57,449 nucleotides of DNA, taken from the IMG/VR virus record IMGVR_UViG_3300027759_000104, positions 1 to 57,449 of that record; one strand, written 5' to 3'. The translations under genes were made by a program, and so were the position numbers. Positions 6,843 to 14,806 of the stretch are shown piece by piece (the stretch's first letter is position 1; each line of letters opens with the position of its first letter). Source of the stretch: a virus. Under the pieces are notes generated by a model that was not told the origin of the DNA, did not search any database, and saw only the letters and a program-made list of their open reading frames with translations.

Positions 6843-9044
6843 TTAGAAATCTAACTTAACTACTGCCTGTTGAATACCTTGTCTTAATTGTGGTGATTGG
6901 AATTTAGCTAACACTAATAAATTTTTATTTGTATCATATAATCCAATTTCAGACATGTAAGCTGGGGTTCCACTAGTCCATGTTGGATTTGTAGAACTAA
7001 CAAATTGATTATTAGGTAAATTAATCAAATATCTCATTTCATAGATTGTTGCCTGAATATCAGTATTAACATTACCATAGAATGAATACTCATCACCAAA
7101 TCCTAACAAACCTAAATCAGATTCAGAATTACTTGGGATGATAATTTGTTCGTTAAGTAAATAAGAGTCACCTCCCGTATATGCTGATGGTGTTATTGTG
7201 AATGTTAAAGCACTTAACCCTACAGGATTGATGTAAGAGTTAGGTAATATATAATTTGATAAATCAGATGTATAATCAATTTTTACCCATTCTTCAGGGT
7301 CAGGTCTTAATTGTGATGTTGTACCAGTTTGAGCTAAAATAAAAAATCCGTTAGCCCCAAACCCACTTGTAGTTCCTGTTGTCATACATTTAAACTCATT
7401 ACCAAAACTAACTGTTATGTTTTGTTCTGTTAAATTACAACCTGATGTTGGTCCAATAATTTTTTGATAATAGTTACAATGCATCCCCTGCCAATCACCT
7501 TCAAATCCGTAAGTTACCCAACAAACTTGTTGGTCATTATCTAATAATCCGTCAGTAGAAGTATCACCACAAGAACCTGGAACAATTAAACCTAATTTTG
7601 GTGCTGGCAATGTGAAATTTCTATTTGAGATATATGACATAGCCGCGATGATTTCATCATCATCAAAAATAATAACTTTATCATCAGGGAAAACTTTACC
7701 TACTCTATTTGGTTTACCTGTAACGGGATTAGCATGAGTATCATATAAATGATAATATCTAATACCTGGATTATTCATATCAACATTTTTAGTTGATTGT
7801 ATGTAATAAGGTGTTAATAAATCGTAATTATCGAATCCTGCTGGGTCAATGTAAAATGTTTCACCACTACAACATGATGTTGGGTTTTTATGCCACATCA
7901 ACCAAGGTAGATTTATTGAGAAGTTTCTCGCTTGTCCTGTTGCACCAGGGTCAGTATTGTCATACGCTTCACAAGCAAATTTTTCACCATAAAAATTAAT
8001 TATGGTGTTATTAGTATAGTGAACAATTGCAATAGCCTTTTGTTCTTCAGGTGTAACAATAATTTCTTCATAAAAAGAATTATAGTAAGAAGTTCCTGAA
8101 GTATCTGTTTGTCCACTTGATGACATATAACCGTAATATTCTTTTGTGCTAATATAATCAACTGAACCAAAATTTTCAAAACTCTTATCTTGTGTTGTTA
8201 ATAAACCTGCAGGATTCTCACTCCAAGGAATATTCATATTCCAAATCTTAACTAAACCATCTTCAGGAGTACAAACTGATTCATAATTAATAACACTATC
8301 ACTCCAATAGTTCATAGGAGTTGGTAAATCGTATCCAGTCATTCCTGAAGGATAAAAGAATAATCTAGCAGTTCCTGTATATCCTAACCCATTTAAATCT
8401 GGTAAAAGTCTATCGACTGTCAATTGTAATGTTCCTGAATTCCATGCCGTCACTTGATATGTCAATACCGGATAACATGACCTAATACAACCACATGATG
8501 AACCACCACTCATATAAATGGTAACAAGTGTTCCCGCAGATATTGTAGTTCCCGATGCTGAGTCAGAACATGGATTAGACGTTAAAGTCATAATCGATGA
8601 ATTACCATTAAATGATGATGAAGCTAAATTTACAGTATATTGTGAATTATAAGTATATGCTGATGTATGATATGGTGCGTAACATGTGGTTGCGGTACTA
8701 GCACTAAAAAATCCACTAGGTGCCGCAGTATTGTAAACAGAATCATCAGCAGATGCCATAAATGGAAGACCATAAGTGATTCCTGTAGTTCCTTGTAAAT
8801 AATATGGATATTTTACATCATTTTTATTTGATTGAGGAACTCCCACATTATTATGTGCGTTAAATGATGGTTCTAAAATTTGAAAATTTGAAATATTATA
8901 ATCAGGTATTGCACTATAATTAACTTCACTATCTCCGATTTGGAAATAACTTATATTAAAGTTTCCTTCTGATATTTTTCTTCTACCGACATCGGTTAGT
9001 CTTGTTATCAGTAACCCTTGATTTTCTTTTATTACGTATCCCAT
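6843..9044 (-). CDS. Large virion protein, tail-collar-like N-terminus
   Basis: A 733-residue protein starting MGYVIKENQGLLITRLTDVG, followed by RRKISEGNFNISYFQIGD. The LT-x-x-GR start resembles the N-terminal attachment segment of some phage tail-collar or tail-fibre proteins, which begin with a similar LTxxGR sequence. That is a resemblance only. The rest is beta-rich, with scattered Cys (for example a CGC...C cluster near residue 180) and many Tyr, Asn, Gly and Thr, as in adhesins. The C-terminus ends with a hydrophobic segment before VVKLDF. It is the last gene of the minus-strand structural field, 26 nt after the SprB-repeat protein. Role inferred: distal tail or baseplate-attached component. 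Confidence 0.6.
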   Translation of the reverse strand: MGYVIKENQGLLITRLTDVGRRKISEGNFNISYFQIGDSEVNYSAIPDYNISNFQILEPSFNAHNNVGVPQSNKNDVKYPYYLQGTTGITYGLPFMASADDSVYNTAAPSGFFSASTATTCYAPYHTSAYTYNSQYTVNLASSSFNGNSSIMTLTSNPCSDSASGTTISAGTLVTIYMSGGSSCGCIRSCYPVLTYQVTAWNSGTLQLTVDRLLPDLNGLGYTGTARLFFYPSGMTGYDLPTPMNYWSDSVINYESVCTPEDGLVKIWNMNIPWSENPAGLLTTQDKSFENFGSVDYISTKEYYGYMSSSGQTDTSGTSYYNSFYEEIIVTPEEQKAIAIVHYTNNTIINFYGEKFACEAYDNTDPGATGQARNFSINLPWLMWHKNPTSCCSGETFYIDPAGFDNYDLLTPYYIQSTKNVDMNNPGIRYYHLYDTHANPVTGKPNRVGKVFPDDKVIIFDDDEIIAAMSYISNRNFTLPAPKLGLIVPGSCGDTSTDGLLDNDQQVCWVTYGFEGDWQGMHCNYYQKIIGPTSGCNLTEQNITVSFGNEFKCMTTGTTSGFGANGFFILAQTGTTSQLRPDPEEWVKIDYTSDLSNYILPNSYINPVGLSALTFTITPSAYTGGDSYLLNEQIIIPSNSESDLGLLGFGDEYSFYGNVNTDIQATIYEMRYLINLPNNQFVSSTNPTWTSGTPAYMSEIGLYDTNKNLLVLAKFQSPQLRQGIQQAVVKLDF

Positions 9045-9070
9045 TTATTATAATTATCTTTTAATAGTTT

Positions 9071-11155
9071 TTATACTGTACAATTCATATTTGCTGGTAT
9101 ATTTGCCGGTGTATTTAATATAACATTACCAACTAACGTTGTATTTCTTCGATTCACATTAATTTGCGAAACACCAATTGTTACATCTTGTGGCGGTAAA
9201 ATACACTGACAATTTGGGGGAAACGATAGTGTAGCATTAAAAATTTGCACGGTTGAGGTTCCTGACACTGCGGGGAAGCATTGTGGGTAATCAAGAAGAG
9301 GTGTTGTAGTATTCCAAACCCAAGCAAATCCAACACCTTTCACCTCAACAAGTGAATTTAATGTTATAAAATTTACAAAATTTGTAGTTTCGTATACCTG
9401 AACAGTTTTTGTAAACGGTTGAAACGTATTTGTAGGTGAACAACTTGGAATTATAAAAGTAGTATTTTGTGAACTTATTAACTGAAAAGTTGCTGTTTGT
9501 TGTACAACATTATTTAGATATACAAGTAATTGTGTACCTGTATATGGACTGATATTTTGAGTTGTATTTTCATTATTGGGCGACCATTCCGCATATTCAT
9601 AAATAATTCTTAGTTTAGCTTTAATTGAACAATTTGAGGTTGTATTTAGAAATCTCGCTTTAAAATTATCCTTTTTTATCCCTCCATTTATTGTATTTGT
9701 AAATGTATTTACATATGAGCAATAATCCCAATAGGTTTGTGATAACGGAGAATTATTAATTGTAAATGATACAACATTACTCAAATTACCGTTAACATCT
9801 AAGACTTGAGCAGTATGTCCACCATTACCTAAATTACTAACTACAGGAGTGTTATACTCAATACCATCAACATAATATGTATATGGTTGACCTGACGATG
9901 GATTTGGTAATAATATAACACTACCAATATTATCTGTTAAACCACACCCTCCTTGAGCATTAGTAATAACTGTTGGTGTTATCTGCGAACATTGTCCTGA
10001 AGTAACAACTATTGGATTAGTATTTGCAAATGTACCACCACCAATCCAGTTAGAACCATTAGGTTGGTCTGAAAATGTATTTCCAATTTTAAACGATACC
10101 ACATTTGATTGTTCACAATCTGTTGGGATAGGTAATGGAGAGTTATGAGTTTCAATTGAACTTAACCAATATTCATCATAATATATTGTCATTCCTGTAA
10201 CACTTATTTCACTTGGTGTCGATAAGTTATATACAGGTCTTGAATTAAGTGTTGACGCACTTACAAAATCTAAATAGAAGTTAACCCCACAGTATTGGAA
10301 GTTCATACATAACTTATCAGGATAAACTAAATCCTCAGGATTTAATAAAGTACAAGTAATTGTTTCAGTTTGAAAATAATCTTCAACACCATTATCCTCA
10401 ATAACTAATGTATATGTTCCTGCCGTTAGATTAAATATAGGTAAACTAACAGGATTACCACTCAAATAAATCGAATATGGTTCAGTCCCTCCTGTTATTA
10501 ACAAATCTAAAGAACCACTTGATGGTAAACCAAACTCAGGTGAGTTAGGTTGACATTCAACATATAACGGGTCAGGAACAAGAGGTATATTACAAGTAAC
10601 AACCTGAACATTATCTCCCCAAAAGTCATGAACTAAAATTGAGTAATCACCTGCCGGGACATTTTCATATAACAAATACTCATTATTAGTCGGTAAAATA
10701 CCCACACCTATTTGAGTTTGTGTTCCCGCACTATAAAAATTATAAGGTGGAGTACCACCTGTAACAAATAAACTTACCGAACCGTTTACGTTACCTTCAC
10801 CAATTACAGGTACCACAGTTCTACATTCAACATCAAAAGGAAAGATAGTTTTAACATTACACTCATTAACAGGTGTGAAAATTCCAGTACTTTGAGTTCC
10901 GAAATCTATAGTAATTCCTGTTGGACAAGGATTTAATAAAATACAATTTGTACAACTTGTCTGTGCTGTCATACCTATTAAATCATAGGTAATTGGTTGA
11001 TAATCTAATGTAGGTAATTCAACATATGTACCACATAGTTTTTCACCTTCAACAGTTTGAATATAATATATTTCAAATTCAGAAACCGAACCAGGTATAC
11101 CAGTTACATAAAAATAATCTTCTACATCACAACAATTTTGAAATCCAAGTGCCAT
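9071..11155 (-). CDS. SprB-repeat virion adhesin
   Basis: A 694-residue protein. It starts MALGFQNCCDVEDYFYVTG and has a Cys-rich first domain (CC at 8-9; later CTNC and PCP near residues 69-78) homologous to the N-terminus of the beta-propeller protein on the plus strand. At about 118-190 and 195-270 there are two SprB-type modules: SVSLFVTGGTPPYNF...PAGDYSILVHD, then SLDLLITGGTEPYSI...TAGTYTLVIED. A more diverged third module lies near 390-470. The C-terminal 200 residues are beta-rich and unrecognised. SprB repeats are known from the cell-surface gliding adhesin of Bacteroidota. The gene directly follows an 88-residue SprB-like gene, the same pairing as at 3470/3696. Likely a tail-fibre or baseplate adhesin. 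Confidence 0.72.
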   Translation of the reverse strand: MALGFQNCCDVEDYFYVTGIPGSVSEFEIYYIQTVEGEKLCGTYVELPTLDYQPITYDLIGMTAQTSCTNCILLNPCPTGITIDFGTQSTGIFTPVNECNVKTIFPFDVECRTVVPVIGEGNVNGSVSLFVTGGTPPYNFYSAGTQTQIGVGILPTNNEYLLYENVPAGDYSILVHDFWGDNVQVVTCNIPLVPDPLYVECQPNSPEFGLPSSGSLDLLITGGTEPYSIYLSGNPVSLPIFNLTAGTYTLVIEDNGVEDYFQTETITCTLLNPEDLVYPDKLCMNFQYCGVNFYLDFVSASTLNSRPVYNLSTPSEISVTGMTIYYDEYWLSSIETHNSPLPIPTDCEQSNVVSFKIGNTFSDQPNGSNWIGGGTFANTNPIVVTSGQCSQITPTVITNAQGGCGLTDNIGSVILLPNPSSGQPYTYYVDGIEYNTPVVSNLGNGGHTAQVLDVNGNLSNVVSFTINNSPLSQTYWDYCSYVNTFTNTINGGIKKDNFKARFLNTTSNCSIKAKLRIIYEYAEWSPNNENTTQNISPYTGTQLLVYLNNVVQQTATFQLISSQNTTFIIPSCSPTNTFQPFTKTVQVYETTNFVNFITLNSLVEVKGVGFAWVWNTTTPLLDYPQCFPAVSGTSTVQIFNATLSFPPNCQCILPPQDVTIGVSQINVNRRNTTLVGNVILNTPANIPANMNCTV

Positions 11156-11159
11156 TACA

Positions 11160-11180
11160 TATAAATAACAAGAAATTTAT
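11160..11180 (-). promoter_or_regulatory. TATTTAT start-proximal motif with inverted repeat
   Basis: On the minus strand TATTTATA (11167-11160) ends 4 nt before the ATG of the SprB-repeat gene. The motif forms the 3' arm of a 6-bp inverted repeat (ATAAAT/ATTTAT, 11175-11180 with 11161-11166). This fits the pattern seen ahead of other late units. Confidence 0.4.
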
Positions 11181-11207
11181 TTTTATGAATATTAAAAATG
11201 AAATATA

Positions 11208-11474
11208 TTAAGGAGTGGGTGTTGGGGTAGGTGTCGGTGTTGGTGTAGGACTTGGACAAACTAAAATATTAAAAGTCTCACAAGAATTTCCATCAATAAC
11301 TTTACACATCACCTGACTTGACCCAATCAAAGACGATGGAAGATAAACAATAACTGGCCAATAAACGGGGTCGTATTCAGTTTGAACCAAAGAACAATTA
11401 TTACCCGCAAAATCACATAAGTAAATTTGAAAAGGTGGTGTTCCGTTTATATTTGATATTTCAACGTATGTCAT
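11208..11474 (-). CDS. Small SprB-like protein ending in a bare Thr-Pro tail
   Basis: An 88-residue protein: SNINGTPPFQIYLCDFAGNN near the start and CKVIDGNSCETFNILVC further on form one SprB-like module. Then the chain ends in a PTPTPTP tail immediately before the stop. Its closest relatives here are the 73-residue protein at 3470-3691 and the N-terminal module of the 334-residue protein at 37917-38921. In the latter the same module is followed by a Thr-Pro linker and then a C-terminal domain. The bare tail therefore looks like the product of a truncation in the linker. The gene follows the third Gly-rich gene by 9 nt and lies 52 nt before the large SprB-repeat gene. Confidence 0.65.
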   Translation of the reverse strand: MTYVEISNINGTPPFQIYLCDFAGNNCSLVQTEYDPVYWPVIVYLPSSLIGSSQVMCKVIDGNSCETFNILVCPSPTPTPTPTPTPTP

Positions 11475-11483
11475 ATTATATAA

Positions 11484-12362
11484 TTACCAACAAGTTATAA
11501 TTACTAAGCCATTACCACCACGTCCTCCTGTTCCTCCTGTTGTTCCAGCACCACCACCGCCTCCACCGCTACCAGGTCCTCCATTACCACCGTTACCACC
11601 CACACCTGTTGATGAACCACCACCTGTACCACCGAGTGATACAAAAGGTTTCCGCATAAACATACCATCAACACCTGTACCACCACCTGAAGTACCTCCT
11701 GGAACATCTTGTACAAATCCTCTACCTGAAATAGAACCACCAGCGGCTGGAACGTTACCTGCTGTACGACCCGCACCACCTCTACCAGCGGATAAAGGAA
11801 CAATACCTGACCCGTATATACCAGCCAATGGAGCTCCAGTCGCATTACCATCACCACCCGCAATACCAGCTCTTAATACAAACTCACCTAAAGCTGTCAT
11901 AGCCATATTGTTTACCGATGACGTAGCTCCAGCAGCACCTCCCGTACCACCAGCCCCCACAGTTCCGGGGTTTCCTCCTCCACCACCAGCAGTAATACTT
12001 AATAAAAATGATTGAGCACCTCCACCAGTTGTCACATTTAATCCTACAGATGTTGCCCCTCCGTTAGAACCAATAGTATTTGCAGCACCTCCGGCACCTC
12101 CGGCACCAACTACAACTGTTAAACTATCTGTCAAAAATATTTTTGGAATGATGATACGGTTGACTGCTCCTGTACCTCCACCACCTCCTCCTCCAGCGGC
12201 TCCACTGGCGGATGTAAATCCTCCACCACCACCTCCACCAGCACTTATTGTAATAACATATACCATAGACACACCTTTAGGTAATTGACATGTGTGAGTA
12301 CCATCACTGTTGTAAATGAAAACCTTATGAGAGTTGTTTGTTAAATTATATTGAAAATCCAT
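11484..12362 (-). CDS. Gly-rich adhesin-like protein, copy 3
   Basis: A 292-residue protein with a short N-terminal beta segment (MDFQYNLTNNSHKVFIYNSD). It then has runs of poly-Gly typical of Gly-rich phage adhesins, and closes with NGLVIITCW. Two tandem paralogues lie immediately upstream with the same length and the same closing (V)II-CW sequence. Poly-Gly-rich domains in phage receptor-binding proteins (for example Salmonella phage S16 gp38) form polyglycine-II helix bundles that display variable loops. The pattern here is compatible, but the fold is inferred. Transcribed from a compact run of genes starting at 14770; the gap to the previous stop is 9 nt. Confidence 0.65.
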   Translation of the reverse strand: MDFQYNLTNNSHKVFIYNSDGTHTCQLPKGVSMVYVITISAGGGGGGGFTSASGAAGGGGGGGTGAVNRIIIPKIFLTDSLTVVVGAGGAGGAANTIGSNGGATSVGLNVTTGGGAQSFLLSITAGGGGGNPGTVGAGGTGGAAGATSSVNNMAMTALGEFVLRAGIAGGDGNATGAPLAGIYGSGIVPLSAGRGGAGRTAGNVPAAGGSISGRGFVQDVPGGTSGGGTGVDGMFMRKPFVSLGGTGGGSSTGVGGNGGNGGPGSGGGGGGAGTTGGTGGRGGNGLVIITCW

Positions 12363-12371
12363 ATTATTATA

Positions 12372-13250
12372 TTACCAACATTGTATTATTACTAAACCGT
12401 CTCCACCTTTTCCTCCAATGCCACCAACACCTGTGGGTGAAGTACCACCTCCACCACCGCCACCACCACATCCAATATTTCCATCACCTCCTGCACCACC
12501 TGAAACTGGAGTTGTCCCTCCACCTCCACCTCCACTTCCTCCTGTAGAATAAAAAGGTGTTAATGAATAAACCCCTCTATTCCCTGTAGCTCCTGAAATA
12601 CCACCAGGGTTTGTAGACACAAACCCTGCGCCTGTAATTTCTCCACCATTTGTTGGTGTGGTACCTGCCGCGGCCATACCACCACCTCCCGCACCTGAGG
12701 TAATTGGTAGTCCAATAGTCGCTCCATATGTTACCGAAGTACCTGCGGCAGTTAATCCGTTACCACCTCCTTGTCCTCCAATAGCCATCCAAATACCTAA
12801 TGTCGAATATAATGCCGCGGCTACGTCAGTTGCACCTGCGGCCACTCCTCCTGTAGCACCAACTGCTCCTGACCCTCCAGTAGCAACTATTACTCTTGTA
12901 TATATGTCACCATTACCCGGAACAGGCATGTCAACAATTGTTGACCCTCCACTACCTCCATTTCCTAAACCAGCAGCACCTCCGTTACCACCCGTACCAA
13001 TATTTATAATTAATGAATCAGTTATAAACATTTCAGGAATAGTCAATCTTGTAATACTACCTGAACCACCTCCACCACCTCCTGACCTTGCGTTAGCAGA
13101 TGTATTAGTAGCCCCTCCACTACCTCCACCACCAGCACCAATAGCCGTGATAGATATCATGGTTATACCTTGTGGTTTTATCCAACTACCTGACTGATAA
13201 AACACTGCGGTCTTATAACTTGTGTCCGCTAAATCATATACAAAACTCAT
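12372..13250 (-). CDS. Gly-rich adhesin-like protein, copy 2
   Basis: 292 residues, identical in layout to its neighbours: MSFVYDLADTSYKTAVF, a WIKPQGITMISITAIGAGGGG segment leading into glycine-rich sequence, LTIPEMFITDSLIINIGTGG, many GG-rich turns and a final GLVIIQCW. The WIKP-G-T-M--ITAIGAGGGG entry is shared almost word for word with copy 1. The middle, where the Gly runs are interrupted by different residues, varies most between copies; that is what would be expected if loops there contact the host. It is probably part of a virion surface structure. No enzymatic motif seen. Confidence 0.65.
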   Translation of the reverse strand: MSFVYDLADTSYKTAVFYQSGSWIKPQGITMISITAIGAGGGGSGGATNTSANARSGGGGGGSGSITRLTIPEMFITDSLIINIGTGGNGGAAGLGNGGSGGSTIVDMPVPGNGDIYTRVIVATGGSGAVGATGGVAAGATDVAAALYSTLGIWMAIGGQGGGNGLTAAGTSVTYGATIGLPITSGAGGGGMAAAGTTPTNGGEITGAGFVSTNPGGISGATGNRGVYSLTPFYSTGGSGGGGGGTTPVSGGAGGDGNIGCGGGGGGGGTSPTGVGGIGGKGGDGLVIIQCW

Positions 13251-13262
13251 ATTTTATACTTA

Positions 13263-14159
13263 TTACCAACATGTTATTATTACCATACCGGGTCCACCAT
13301 TACCTCCATTACCTCCAGTTACTCCTGAACCACCACCACCTCCACCGCTGCCAGGTCCACCATCACCTCCTCTGCCCGCAGTACCTGTTGCAAAAGCACC
13401 TCCACCAGCACCTCCTGCACTATAAAATCCATTAAACGTATAAGTTCCTGTATCACCATTATTAGTTCCACCCGCGCTTCCTCCATTACCTGTAGGTATT
13501 TGCCCAATAGGATTGATATTACCACCACCAAATGAGGTATTAGCTGCACTTTTCCCACCTCCAGCGGCACCTCCTGATACTGTTGTAGCATTACCGTTAA
13601 TTGTTATTGTACCCCCTACGGCACCATTTGCACCTGCAGCACCCGCTTGACCTGCAATAACTGAAAACGTACCTAAAGCCTGATATACTGCATTAGTTTG
13701 AACACCTATAGCTCCGGCTCCACCACCCGCAGAAGCTGCTCCCGCAGCACCTACGTTACCTCCACCACCACCGTTAGCTTGTAACACATAGGTAGCCGCA
13801 ACCGCAGAACCTCTAGCAACTTCAACAAAAGTATTAGCTGCAGTATTACCTCCACCTGTAGTTCCTCCAGAACCACCAGCGGCAACAATTATTCTAAGTT
13901 GGTCGGGTAAAAAAATAGCGGGGATTGTTAATCTTGTAATAGCTCCTGAACCACCACCAGAACCACCTGAAGCCGCAGTACTCGCAGAAGAATTACCACC
14001 ACCTCCACCACCTCCAGCACCAATAGCAGTAATATGTACCATAGTAACACCTCTTGGTTTAATCCAATAATAAACCATGAAAGTAGTATTAGTACCTATA
14101 GACCCGGTATATACTTGATTTTTATATTGATTGTCAGCTAAATTGTAATAGTCAATCAT
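13263..14159 (-). CDS. Gly-rich adhesin-like protein, copy 1
   Basis: 298 residues, the most upstream of three tandem paralogues. It starts MIDYYNLADNQYKNQVYTGS and has YYWIKPRGVTMVHITAIGAG leading into a run of seven Gly. The LTIPAIFLPDQLRIIVAAGG segment matches LTIPEMFITDSLIINIGTGG of copy 2, and it ends GPGMVIITCW. Ala, Ser, Thr and Gly dominate the middle. The three copies presumably arose by tandem duplication and then diverged. They could form a hetero-complex or be alternative tip proteins; sequence alone does not decide. Confidence 0.65.
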   Translation of the reverse strand: MIDYYNLADNQYKNQVYTGSIGTNTTFMVYYWIKPRGVTMVHITAIGAGGGGGGGNSSASTAASGGSGGGSGAITRLTIPAIFLPDQLRIIVAAGGSGGTTGGGNTAANTFVEVARGSAVAATYVLQANGGGGGNVGAAGAASAGGGAGAIGVQTNAVYQALGTFSVIAGQAGAAGANGAVGGTITINGNATTVSGGAAGGGKSAANTSFGGGNINPIGQIPTGNGGSAGGTNNGDTGTYTFNGFYSAGGAGGGAFATGTAGRGGDGGPGSGGGGGGSGVTGGNGGNGGPGMVIITCW

Positions 14160-14165
14160 AATTTT

Positions 14166-14351
14166 TTAAGCCCATGATGGTCTTGGAGGGTTTGAATCAA
14201 CAACTCGGTATCCGAAATTTATTGTCAAATCTAAAGTATTACCGTCTAAATCGGTTAATCTTAAACATTGTCCTGCCATCCAATCTATTTCCATATATCC
14301 CATAGATACTGGCGAACCATAGTCAAATTGTATTAATTGGTATATTAACAT
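14166..14351 (-). CDS. Small hypothetical structural-operon protein
   Basis: 61 residues (MLIYQLIQFDYGSPVSMGYM...), beta-rich, with one Cys and no recognised motif. Its start overlaps the stop of the 139-residue gene by 1 nt, and the next gene starts 6 nt after its stop. The tight packing supports it as a real gene. Function unknown; its place among adhesin genes suggests a small virion or assembly protein. Confidence 0.6.
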   Translation of the reverse strand: MLIYQLIQFDYGSPVSMGYMEIDWMAGQCLRLTDLDGNTLDLTINFGYRVVDSNPPRPSWA

Positions 14352-14770
14352 TAGTAGTCTCCTCCTATAACCGTTGCATCAATACCACCTGCAGCAGCCG
14401 CACCGATTGTTACATAAAGTCTATAATTAGGAGGTAAACCAAACATAAGTGGTAATTCATAGTTGGTTGAGGCGGCATTCGTTGTAAATGTGGCGTTTGC
14501 AGCAATTGTTATTTCATCAAATAAAGTGTTATTAATTGCACTAGTAGTCGCAGAACCATTATTAATCCAAACACGAGCAACAGTTGCCGCCGAATTGGCA
14601 CCTGTATGTCTAAATCTTATTTTTTGCACATAACTACCATTGGTACCTGCGGTAAATACAGGATAAACTGTACCTGAAGTTAAATCACCAGTATTATTAG
14701 CAGTTGTGATAGTATTATCCCACATAATCTCAGGTAATAGTGTAAAGATTGGAGCTGTATTCGCTGGCAT
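14351..14770 (-). CDS. Hypothetical virion protein (jelly-roll-like composition)
   Basis: 139 residues starting MPANTAPIFTLLPEIMW. Alternating beta-strand patterns rich in Ala, Thr and Asn (for example YVQKIRFRHTGANSAATVAR) resemble small phage decoration or fibre proteins with a jelly-roll fold, but the family is not recognised. It follows the giant collagen-like gene after 36 nt and starts a run of seven tightly spaced genes going left to 11208. A TATTTATA motif lies 28 nt ahead of its ATG. Confidence 0.6.
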   Translation of the reverse strand: MPANTAPIFTLLPEIMWDNTITTANNTGDLTSGTVYPVFTAGTNGSYVQKIRFRHTGANSAATVARVWINNGSATTSAINNTLFDEITIAANATFTTNAASTNYELPLMFGLPPNYRLYVTIGAAAAGGIDATVIGGDY

Positions 14771-14798
14771 ATTATTATATTAGTTTAATTTAGTTTAT

Positions 14799-14806
14799 TA
14801 TAAATA
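14799..14806 (-). promoter_or_regulatory. TATTTAT motif upstream of the Gly-rich gene group
   Basis: On the minus strand TATTTATA (14806-14799) lies just after the stop of the giant gene and 28 nt before the ATG at 14770. Its context, ATATTTATAATA, is shared with the site upstream of the LamG-like gene (36900-36914). Confidence 0.35.

Noticed and set aside
12658-13425. Proline-rich plus-strand frames opposite the Gly-rich genes
   Set aside because: Pro codons (CCN) are the complements of Gly codons (GGN). The minus-strand genes have conserved ends shared by three paralogues, which the antisense frames lack.
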